From: Kibdelosporangium banguiense
GTDB lineage: Bacteria; Actinomycetota; Actinomycetes; Mycobacteriales; Pseudonocardiaceae
Length of the DNA stretch: 64,000 nt
NCBI RefSeq assembly: GCF_017876405.1
Contig: NZ_JAGINW010000001.1
Location: 8,135,203-8,199,202, forward strand
Direction of reading: 5' to 3'
The position numbers were made by a program, and so were the translations under genes. Shown piece by piece: positions 51,201-58,329 of this stretch. Position 1 is the first letter of the stretch; each line of letters starts with the position of its first letter. The notes beneath the pieces were generated by a model. That model was not told the DNA's origin and made no database searches. It saw only the letters and a program-made list of their open reading frames with translations.

Positions 51201-53515
51201 AGGGGGCCAGTGCGGCCATTCAGGTCGCTGTGGACGGTCCGGACGAAGCCGATCGCCGTGCTTTCTCGGTGTACTCACGCCTGGGCGTGGAAGGGCTGTG
51301 GGTCAGGCATGCCAGCGGCGTGCTGTCGGTCGCCAAGGATGGCCCGTCCGGCGAGCTGACCGAATGGCCGCCGTCGGACGCCGTCGAGGTCGCCCTTGAC
51401 GATCCCTACTACCAGCTTGCTGAGCAGGGCTACGACTACGGCCCCACGTTCCAAGGACTACGGGCCATGTGGCGGCGCGGCGAGGACGTGTTCGCCGAGG
51501 TGTCGCTTCCCGAACAGACCGACGCCCGCGCTTACGGCCTGCACCCGGCATTGTTCGACGCCTCATTCCATGCCCAGCTCCTCGGTCCGGCACGCGCCGA
51601 CGGCGAGGTCGCGCCGATGCTGCCGTTCCTGTTCAGCGGCACCACATTGCATTCCGCGGGCGCGTCGTCCGTACGGGTTCACGTGTCGCCGACAGGCCCG
51701 GACACGATCACGTTGTCGATCACGGACACGGCCGGCAATCCGGTGCTCTCGGTGGACTCGCTGGCGGCGCGGCCAATCTCGGCCGGCCAACTCGCTCAGA
51801 CGGCGAACGACTCACTCTTTTCGCTGGCCTGGGAGCCCGCGCCGGACGGTTCAGACGGCCCGGCCAGCGCCAACACAATCTTCGTTTCCTCGACAGGCGA
51901 CGACGTTCCGGCCGCTGCTCGTGAGGCCGTCGACGAGGTACTCGCAGCAGTGCGGGAACACCTGGCCGGTGATGGCGGTGTGCTCGCGGTGATCACCGGT
52001 GGGGACTTGGGCGCGGCGCCTGTGCGGGGTGTCGTGCGCGCCGCCGAGGCCGAGAATCCCGGCAGGTTCGTACTCATCGACGCAGACACAGAGCCTTCTT
52101 CGCAGCAATTGCGCGCTGCGCTCGCCACCGGCGAGACCGAGCTGGCCATCCGCGACGGTCGCCTGCTGGTGCCGCGCCTGGTCAAGGCCTCGCAAGAACT
52201 CGACGGCTTCAGCTGGAATCCCGACGGCACAGTCCTGATCACCGGTGGCACCGGCGGACTCGGTGCGGTGCTCGCTAAACACCTGGTCACAACACATGGT
52301 GTGCGACGTTTGGTGCTCACCAGCCGCCGCGGACTGGCGGCTGTAGGCGCTCAGGAGCTTCGCGACGAACTGGTCGAACTCGGCGCCGAGGTCACGGTTG
52401 CGAGCTGCGACGTGTCGGACGCCGACGCGGTGGCGCAGCTGCTTGCCGGGATCCCTTCGCTCACAGTTGTTCTGCATGCAGCCGGAATCGCGGCCGCCGG
52501 AACGGTCGAAACCGTGACGCCGGAGCACATCGACAGTGTGTTCGGCCCCAAGGTCGACGGCGCCTGGCACCTGCACGAGCTGACCAAGGACCTTGATCTG
52601 GACGCGTTCGTGCTGTTCTCGTCCGCAGCGGGCCTGGTGCTCGGCGCCGGGCAGGCAGGCTACGCGGCAGCCAACGTCTTCCTCGACGAGCTCGCTTCCC
52701 ACCGCCGTGGGCTCGGGTTGCCGGCGGTGTCGCTCGCGTGGGGTGCCTGGGCCGAGGACGGCGGCATGGCAGGCCAGCTTGAGGACTCGGACCTACGCCG
52801 GTTGCGACGACTGGGCATGCCGCCGATGTCCACAGTGGAAGGCCTGGCGCTGTTCGACGCAAGCCTGGCCGCCGGTGAAGCGGTACTCGTGCCACTGAAG
52901 GTGGACATCGCGGCACTGCGGGCACGCACCGACGCGGTCCCGGCGCCATTGCGTGGGCTGGCTCGGGTGACGGTCCGTCGCCGGTCTGCCCAGGCCGGTG
53001 GTTCGGTGGCCGGCCGGTTGGCCGCACTGCCTGGCGAAGAACGGGAGCCGTACCTGCTCACAGTGGTGTCCGAGCATGTCGCGGCGGTGCTGGGCTTCGC
53101 GTCGGCGACCTCGGTCGACCCGGTACGCGCGTTCCAGGAGATGGGCTTCGACTCACTGACATCGGTGGAACTGCGCAACCAACTCGCCACAACAACCGGC
53201 GTGAGTCTGCCGGCCACTGTGGTGTTCGACCACCCGACGCCCGCCGTGCTCGCCAAGCGCCTGCTCGAATCCCTCGACCCAGGCCAGGCGAACCCCGCCG
53301 CACCCGTCCTGGCCGAGATAGACCGGCTGGACGCAGTACTCGCCGCCGCCTCGGTCAACGGCTCCGCCCCGAAGATCACTGCCCGCCTCGAGGCGTTGCT
53401 GCGCAAGTGGACCGACGCCCAGGGCGAAGACCAAGACGACACGGGTGCCGACCTCGGTTCGGTCACCGACGACGAGCTTTTCGCCGTGCTGGACAACGAA
53501 TTGGGCCTCGCATGA
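48296..53515 (+). CDS. PKS-D: type I modular polyketide synthase, module 7
   Basis: GTG 48296 is chosen because GGGGAGA lies five bases upstream and it begins the docking helix TTETKLLDYLKRATTDLREA; product 1739 residues. Single module KS-AT-DH-KR-ACP. The C-terminus (SVTDDELFAVLDNELGLA) is the same docking type as PKS-B and PKS-E. The N-terminus belongs to the same group as PKS-E and PKS-F, so PKS-B is the likely upstream partner. The stop overlaps an in-frame PKS-E ATG (ATGA). It follows the glycosyltransferase by 123 bases and seems to have its own promoter. Confidence 0.94.
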   Translation: MTTETKLLDYLKRATTDLREARRAVREAELKNTEPVAIVGMACRYPGGIRSAADLWDLVVSGTDAISDFPLDRGWDLGRLYDPTGERPGSTCTREAGFLAGAGDFDPEFFGVSPREALVMDPQQRVLLETSWEALEQAGMAPDSLRGSKTGVFAGVMYHDYRGHAALGNLVSGRVAYTLGLEGPAVSVDTACSSSLVALHWAAQSLRRGDCSLALVGGVTVMATPQTFIDFNEQRGLSSDGRCKAFAAAADGTGWGEGVGVLVVERLSDARRNGHEVLAVVRASAVNSDGASSGMTVPNGPAQQRVIRAALASAGLSTKDVDMVEAHGTGTKLGDPIEAQALLATYGRDRDQEPLWLGSFKSNVGHTQAAAGVGGVIKVVQAIRHGVLPKTLHVDEPSPHVDWSAGGVELLTEARKWPEVDRVRRAAVSSFGISGTNAHVIIEQAEPAEIAGPCDQAGPVAWLVSANNTKSLPAQAARLASYLEDNPGLRPVDVAHSLAATRAALDHRAAVVGTGRDELLAGLTALAADTGGIRGTGRAGGRTAFLFTGQGSQRQGMGAELYATYPVFAAALDEVCAEFDLPQPLRDVIFAEDGPLSQTGYTQPALFAFEVALYRLLMSWGVKPDVLMGHSIGELVAAHVAGVLTLPDACTLVAARAKLMQALPAGGAMVAIACTEDDVTPLLSDKVSIAAINGPQSVVISGEEDAVLAVAASLKEHKNTRLRVSHAFHSPLMEPMLAEFGRIAVGLDFKAPSIPVVSNVSGKLAGAELATPEYWVEHVRAAVRFDDGINTLVADGVTTLVEVGPDAVLTAMGQNCTDAAVFVPVQRKDRPEPESAITGIATLHVNGITVDWAAILTGGRRVDLPTYAFQRERYWLPPNTGTADAESNGQVPAAHPMLSAVVPMAGADGVVLTGKLSADTVPWLADHVVLGSILLPGTAYVELAMRAGDEVGCGVIEEMTLQAPLVLPEGASAAIQVAVDGPDEADRRAFSVYSRLGVEGLWVRHASGVLSVAKDGPSGELTEWPPSDAVEVALDDPYYQLAEQGYDYGPTFQGLRAMWRRGEDVFAEVSLPEQTDARAYGLHPALFDASFHAQLLGPARADGEVAPMLPFLFSGTTLHSAGASSVRVHVSPTGPDTITLSITDTAGNPVLSVDSLAARPISAGQLAQTANDSLFSLAWEPAPDGSDGPASANTIFVSSTGDDVPAAAREAVDEVLAAVREHLAGDGGVLAVITGGDLGAAPVRGVVRAAEAENPGRFVLIDADTEPSSQQLRAALATGETELAIRDGRLLVPRLVKASQELDGFSWNPDGTVLITGGTGGLGAVLAKHLVTTHGVRRLVLTSRRGLAAVGAQELRDELVELGAEVTVASCDVSDADAVAQLLAGIPSLTVVLHAAGIAAAGTVETVTPEHIDSVFGPKVDGAWHLHELTKDLDLDAFVLFSSAAGLVLGAGQAGYAAANVFLDELASHRRGLGLPAVSLAWGAWAEDGGMAGQLEDSDLRRLRRLGMPPMSTVEGLALFDASLAAGEAVLVPLKVDIAALRARTDAVPAPLRGLARVTVRRRSAQAGGSVAGRLAALPGEEREPYLLTVVSEHVAAVLGFASATSVDPVRAFQEMGFDSLTSVELRNQLATTTGVSLPATVVFDHPTPAVLAKRLLESLDPGQANPAAPVLAEIDRLDAVLAAASVNGSAPKITARLEALLRKWTDAQGEDQDDTGADLGSVTDDELFAVLDNELGLA
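48395..53275 (+). other. PKS module 7: KS-AT(malonyl)-DH-KR(no LDD)-ACP
   Basis: KS Cys is in DTACSSS (codon 48869). AT HAFH is at 50471-50482 (malonyl). DH from 50978 has ADHVVLGSILLPG, DYGP and DASFH, all intact. KR from about 52215 has GGTGGLG and Tyr in GQAGYAAAN, but the LDD position reads AAA (52490-52498), and the Trp that marks A-type enzymes eight residues before Tyr is Val. Reduction direction is therefore uncertain. ACP GFDSL has Ser codon 53153. Expected outcome: an enoyl unit of uncertain geometry. Confidence 0.82.
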
Positions 53516-53526
53516 ACGGGAACGCC

Positions 53527-56500
53527 ATGGACAACGAGAACAAACTCCGCGAGTACCTCAAGCGTGCGACGACCGATCTGCAGCAGACCAAGCGCAGGTT
53601 GCACGAGATCGAGTCCAGGGCGAACGAGCCGATCGCCATTGTTGGGATGAGCTGCCGTTATCCGGGTGGGGTACGTAACCCGGCCGATCTGTGGGATCTG
53701 GTGGCCGAGGGCCGGGACGCGATCGGTGAGTTCCCGGCCGACCGGGGCTGGGACATCGACTCGATCTACGACCCGGCGCCGGAGCGGGAGGGCAAGACCT
53801 ACGTCCGGCACGGCGGTTTCCTTTACGACGCCGCCGAGTTCGACGCGGAGTTCTTCGGGATCAGCCCGCGTGACGCCCGTCGTTCCGACCCGCAGCAGCG
53901 CGTTCTGCTTGAGGCGTCCTGGGAGGCCATCGAGCGGTCCGGCATCGACCCGGCGTCGCTGAAGGGCAGTGCGACCGGGGTGTACGCGGGCCTGATGTAC
54001 CACGACTACAACGGGGGCAGCCCGGACGGGAGCCTGATCTCCGGGCAGGTCTCCTACAGCCTCGGCCTGGAAGGGCCTTCGATCAGTGTGGACACCGCGT
54101 GCTCGTCGTCGCTGGTCGCGATGCACATGGCGATCCAGGGCCTGCGGCGCGGTGACTGCACGCTGGCACTGGCGGGCGGGGTCGCGGTGATGGGCACCCC
54201 GGAGATGTTCGTCGACTTCTGTAGCCGGCGTGGCCTGGCGCCGGACGGCCGGTCGAAGTCGTTCTCCGACGACGCCGACGGGACGTCGTGGGGTGAAGGC
54301 GTCGGTGTGCTGGTGCTGGAGCGGCTGTCGGACGCGCGCCGCAACGGCCACCGGGTGCTCGCCGTCGTGCGTGGCTCAGCGGTGAACCAGGATGGTGCGA
54401 GCAACGGCTTCTCCGCGCCGAACGGTCCGTCGCAGGTGCGTGTAATCGAGGCCGCGCTGGCTGACGCCGGTCTCTCACTGTCCGATGTGGACGCTGTCGA
54501 GGCGCATGGCACGGGCACGTCACTTGGCGACCCGATCGAGGCGCAGGCGCTGCTGGCGACGTATGGTCAGCGTCAGAGCGGGCATCCGCTCCTGCTCGGC
54601 TCGATCAAGTCGAACATCGGTCACCCGCAGGCCGCGGCCGGTGTCGCCGGTGTGATCAAGATGGTGCAGGCGATCCGGCACGCCCGGCTGCCGAAGACGT
54701 TGTATGTCACTGAACCGTCGCGGCACGTGGACTGGTCCGCGGGTTCGGTGCAGCTGCTGACCGAGGCAAGCGACTGGCCGGAGGTCTCGCGACCGCGACG
54801 CGCGGCCGTGTCCTCGTTCGGGGTCAGCGGCACGAACTCGCATGTGATCATCGAGCAGGCCCCGGAGCCGGAGCCTGTCGAGGCCGCAGCACCACCGATC
54901 GTCAACGCATTGGTGCTGTCCGGAAAGACCGCCTCCGCTTTGGCCACCGCCGCGGGACAACTGGCGGACACCGAGCACCAGCTGGCGGACGTCGCCTACA
55001 CGCTCGCGACAGGCCGGTCTGCGTTCGAGCACCGCGCTGTGGTGCTGGGTGCCGACGACAACGAGACTCTTGCGGGATTACGCGGGCTTGCTGGCGGGCA
55101 GTCGCTGCCCGGAGTGGTGACCGGCACGGCAGACGTGCGGGGCAAGACGGTGTTCGTCTTCCCGGGCCAGGGTTCGCAGTGGGCCGGGATGGCGACCGAA
55201 CTGCTTGTGCAGTCGCCGGTTTTCGCAGCGCGGATGGCCGAGTGCGAGGCTGCGCTGGCCAAGTTCGTCGACTGGTCGGTCACGCAGGTGCTGCACGGAG
55301 AAGCCGGCGCCCCGCCCGCTGACCGGGTGGACGTCGTACAGCCGATGCTGTGGGCGGTCATGGTGTCGCTCGCCGCCGTGTGGCGTGCGCACGGTGTCGA
55401 GCCGGATATGGTGATCGGTCACTCGCAGGGTGAGATCGCGGCCGCAAGCGTCGCCGGTGCGCTGTCGCTGGAAGACGGCGCGCGGGTGGTTGCGTTGCGT
55501 AGCAAGGCGATCGGGGAGATTCTCGGTGGCCGTGGTGGCGGGATGCTCGCCGTCGGTGCTGCTGCCGGAGACCTGCAGGATCGATTGGACGCGTGGGACG
55601 GCCGGATCTCGGTCGCGGCCGACAACGGTGCGACCTCCGTGGTGTTGTCCGGCGACGGTGACGCGCTCGACAAACTGCGGGACGAGTTGGTCGAGGACGG
55701 CATCCGTGCCAAGCGAGTCGCGGTGGACTACGCGTCGCACTCGGCGCATGTGGAGCACCTGGTCGACCGTCTGCACGCTGACCTCGGACCGATCCGCCCG
55801 CGCCTGGGCGACGTGCAGATGTGGTCCACCGTCACCGGTGAACTGGTCGAAGAGCCGACCGTGGACGCGGAGTACTGGTTCACCAACCTCCGGCAGACCG
55901 TCCGGTTCGCCCCGGTGGTGACGCGGCTGGCCGAGTCCGGATACACGGCCTTCGTCGAGATCAGCCCGCATCCGATTCTGACCATGAGCATCCAGGAGAC
56001 TCTGGGTACCCTCGAACAGCCCGCTGCCGTGGTCGGCACATTGCGCCGCGACGAGGGCGGCCTCGGCCGGTTCGCCACCTCGATGGCGGAGCTGTACGTC
56101 CGTGGTGTCTCGCCCGACTGGACCACGTTGTGCCCTGGCGGAGCCAACGTCGAGTTGCCAACCTACCCGTTCCAGCGCAGGCGTTACTGGAATGAGGAGC
56201 AGTCGAAGGCGCTGCCGGCGCAGGAGTCCGGCGGGGTCGCCGACGACGTGTTCTGGCAGGACGTGGCGCAGGGCGACGTGGATTCCCTGGCCGACCGGCT
56301 GGGGCTGGACTCCGCCCGGTTGACCGACGTCGTGCCCGCGCTCGCCACCTGGTACGGACGGCAGACCGAACTGGCTACCGTGGACGCTTGGCGCTACCGG
56401 GTGTCCTGGGCGCCGCTGGCCGGAATCGCGGCAACCAAGCTCACCGGCAACTGGCTGGTCGTCGTGCCGGACACGGCCTCCCGTGCGGACGGTATCGCCG

Positions 56501-58278
56501 AAATCCTCGCCGCGCAGGGCGCGACGACGGTCCGGGTCGACGAGTTGGCGGACGCTGGGCCGGTCGACGGCGTGCTGTCCCTGCTGGCACTGGACGAGCG
56601 TGAGCACTCCGGGCATCCCGCGGTCAGCACTCCGGTCGCGTCGACGATCAAGCTCCTGCAGACGTTGCAGGCCGCTGAGATCACTGCTCCAGTGTGGACT
56701 GTCACTGCGGGCGCGGTGGCGACGGACTCGTTCTCGGATGCCGACCCGGCCGCCGCCGCGGTCTGGGGCCTCGGCACGGTCGCGGCGCTCGACTTCCCGG
56801 CCACCTGGGGCGGCCTGGTGGATCTTGCCGACATCACCGATGCCGGCGCGATCGGCAGGCTGTGCGCAGTGGTGTCCGGTGTGGACAATGAAGACCAGGT
56901 GGCGATCCGTTCATCCGGTGTGTTCGCCAAGCGCATGGTTCGTGCCCCGCTTGACGGTACGGCTGTCGATTCCTGGCAACCAAAGGGAACCGTGCTGGTC
57001 ACCGGCGGCACTGGCGCCGTCGGTACGCATGTCGCCCGCTGGCTTGCCGGTCGTGGCGTCGAGCACCTCGTTCTGACCAGTCGTCGCGGCCTGGAAGCGG
57101 CCGGAGCGGCCGACCTGGCTGCCGAGATCGAGGCGCTCGGGACGAAGGTGACGGTCGCGGCCTGCGACGTGTCCGACAAGGCTGCCCTCGCCGGACTGCT
57201 CGCTGAACACCCGCCCACAGCCGTGGTGCACGCCGCCGGAGTGCTGTCGCATGAGCCGCCGCTGGCCGAGATGACGCCTGAGCAGTTCGCCGACGCCACC
57301 CGGGCCAAGATCGCCGGTGCGGCTCACCTGGCCGACCTGCTCGAGGACACCCCGCTGGAAGCCTTCGTGCTGATGGCCTCGGGTGCCGCTGTGTGGGGCA
57401 CCACAGGCCAGCCCGCCTATGCCGCCGGGAACGCCTTCCTGGACGCGCTGGCACACCGGCGCCGGGCCGCTGGGCTCGCCGCGACTTCGATCGCGTGGGG
57501 CTCGTGGGGCGGCGGCGGAATGGTCGACGAGACCGCGAGCGACATGCTCCGCCGGATGGGACTGTCCGAAATGGACCCGGTACTGGCCGTCGAGGCACTC
57601 GGCCAGGCGCTGGATCACGACGAGAGCCACCTGGTGGTCGCCGACATCGACTGGGCGGCGTTCGCGCCGGTCTACACCCTCGCCCGGCCGCGGCCGCTGC
57701 TGCGCGCACTGCCTGAGGCGTCCGGTCCGCTCGATGGCGCAGCGGCCGAAACTCAGGCCGGTGGCACGGAACTCACCGACCAGCTGGCGGGGCTGACCGG
57801 TCCTGAGCAGCAACGCATGCTGCTGGACTTGGTACGCGGTCACGTGGCTGTGGTCATCGGCTACGACAACGGGTCCGAGGTGGATCCCGGCCGGGCGTTC
57901 AAGGACCTCGGCTTCGACTCGGTCACCGCAGTCGACCTGCGCAACCGGCTGGGCGCCCAGACCGGGCTGAAGCTTCCGGCGACCGTGGTGTTCGACTACG
58001 TCAGCCCGCAGGCCTTGGCCGAGCACCTCTGGTCGCTGCTGTGTGCGAGCGAAGAGGCCGTACCACTGGCCGTTGAGCTGGACCGGCTGGAGCAGCGGGT
58101 GGCCGGCCTGGCCGCGGACGAGATCGAGCGGTCCCGGATCACCTCCCGCCTGCAAGCCATGGTCACCGTCCTGCACAAGGCCGTCGCCGGCCAGGGCGGC
58201 GGCGTCGCCGAGGCACTTCAGACGGCGACCGCGGACGACTTGTTCGCCCTGATCGACAACGAACTCGGGTCCGCCTGA
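53527..58278 (+). CDS. PKS-E: type I modular polyketide synthase, module 8
   Basis: Start ATG 53527 lines up the docking helix (DNENKLREYLKRATTDLQQ) with the starts of PKS-D and PKS-F and has GGGA five bases upstream; ATG 53512, overlapping the PKS-D stop, is the alternative. The product has 1583 residues: KS-AT-KR-ACP, no DH. It is the only PKS in the window with a methylmalonyl-type AT and an A-type KR, so its AT-KR block has a different origin from the neighbouring modules. The tail ATADDLFALIDNELGSA is the docking type that suits PKS-F. A TTA codon lies at 55078. Confidence 0.93.
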   Translation: MDNENKLREYLKRATTDLQQTKRRLHEIESRANEPIAIVGMSCRYPGGVRNPADLWDLVAEGRDAIGEFPADRGWDIDSIYDPAPEREGKTYVRHGGFLYDAAEFDAEFFGISPRDARRSDPQQRVLLEASWEAIERSGIDPASLKGSATGVYAGLMYHDYNGGSPDGSLISGQVSYSLGLEGPSISVDTACSSSLVAMHMAIQGLRRGDCTLALAGGVAVMGTPEMFVDFCSRRGLAPDGRSKSFSDDADGTSWGEGVGVLVLERLSDARRNGHRVLAVVRGSAVNQDGASNGFSAPNGPSQVRVIEAALADAGLSLSDVDAVEAHGTGTSLGDPIEAQALLATYGQRQSGHPLLLGSIKSNIGHPQAAAGVAGVIKMVQAIRHARLPKTLYVTEPSRHVDWSAGSVQLLTEASDWPEVSRPRRAAVSSFGVSGTNSHVIIEQAPEPEPVEAAAPPIVNALVLSGKTASALATAAGQLADTEHQLADVAYTLATGRSAFEHRAVVLGADDNETLAGLRGLAGGQSLPGVVTGTADVRGKTVFVFPGQGSQWAGMATELLVQSPVFAARMAECEAALAKFVDWSVTQVLHGEAGAPPADRVDVVQPMLWAVMVSLAAVWRAHGVEPDMVIGHSQGEIAAASVAGALSLEDGARVVALRSKAIGEILGGRGGGMLAVGAAAGDLQDRLDAWDGRISVAADNGATSVVLSGDGDALDKLRDELVEDGIRAKRVAVDYASHSAHVEHLVDRLHADLGPIRPRLGDVQMWSTVTGELVEEPTVDAEYWFTNLRQTVRFAPVVTRLAESGYTAFVEISPHPILTMSIQETLGTLEQPAAVVGTLRRDEGGLGRFATSMAELYVRGVSPDWTTLCPGGANVELPTYPFQRRRYWNEEQSKALPAQESGGVADDVFWQDVAQGDVDSLADRLGLDSARLTDVVPALATWYGRQTELATVDAWRYRVSWAPLAGIAATKLTGNWLVVVPDTASRADGIAEILAAQGATTVRVDELADAGPVDGVLSLLALDEREHSGHPAVSTPVASTIKLLQTLQAAEITAPVWTVTAGAVATDSFSDADPAAAAVWGLGTVAALDFPATWGGLVDLADITDAGAIGRLCAVVSGVDNEDQVAIRSSGVFAKRMVRAPLDGTAVDSWQPKGTVLVTGGTGAVGTHVARWLAGRGVEHLVLTSRRGLEAAGAADLAAEIEALGTKVTVAACDVSDKAALAGLLAEHPPTAVVHAAGVLSHEPPLAEMTPEQFADATRAKIAGAAHLADLLEDTPLEAFVLMASGAAVWGTTGQPAYAAGNAFLDALAHRRRAAGLAATSIAWGSWGGGGMVDETASDMLRRMGLSEMDPVLAVEALGQALDHDESHLVVADIDWAAFAPVYTLARPRPLLRALPEASGPLDGAAAETQAGGTELTDQLAGLTGPEQQRMLLDLVRGHVAVVIGYDNGSEVDPGRAFKDLGFDSVTAVDLRNRLGAQTGLKLPATVVFDYVSPQALAEHLWSLLCASEEAVPLAVELDRLEQRVAGLAADEIERSRITSRLQAMVTVLHKAVAGQGGGVAEALQTATADDLFALIDNELGSA
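53626..58040 (+). other. PKS module 8: KS-AT(methylmalonyl)-KR(A1)-ACP
   Basis: KS Cys is in DTACSSS (codon 54100). AT from about 55144 has FPGQGSQW, GHSQGE and YASH at 55729-55740, the methylmalonyl-CoA signature. No DH is present; a KR structural half (VDAWRYRVSWAPL and following) leads to the catalytic KR near 56980. The KR lacks LDD (VLSHEPPL) and has Trp (57394) eight residues before the catalytic Tyr (57418) with Gln at Tyr-3, the pattern of A1-type enzymes. ACP reads GFDSV (Ser codon 57919). Expected outcome: an alpha-methyl, beta-hydroxy unit. Confidence 0.87.
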
Positions 58279-58329
58279 GGCCCGCCCGACACCCCGACTC
58301 CGAGCACCGGATCGACAAGAGGTCTCACG

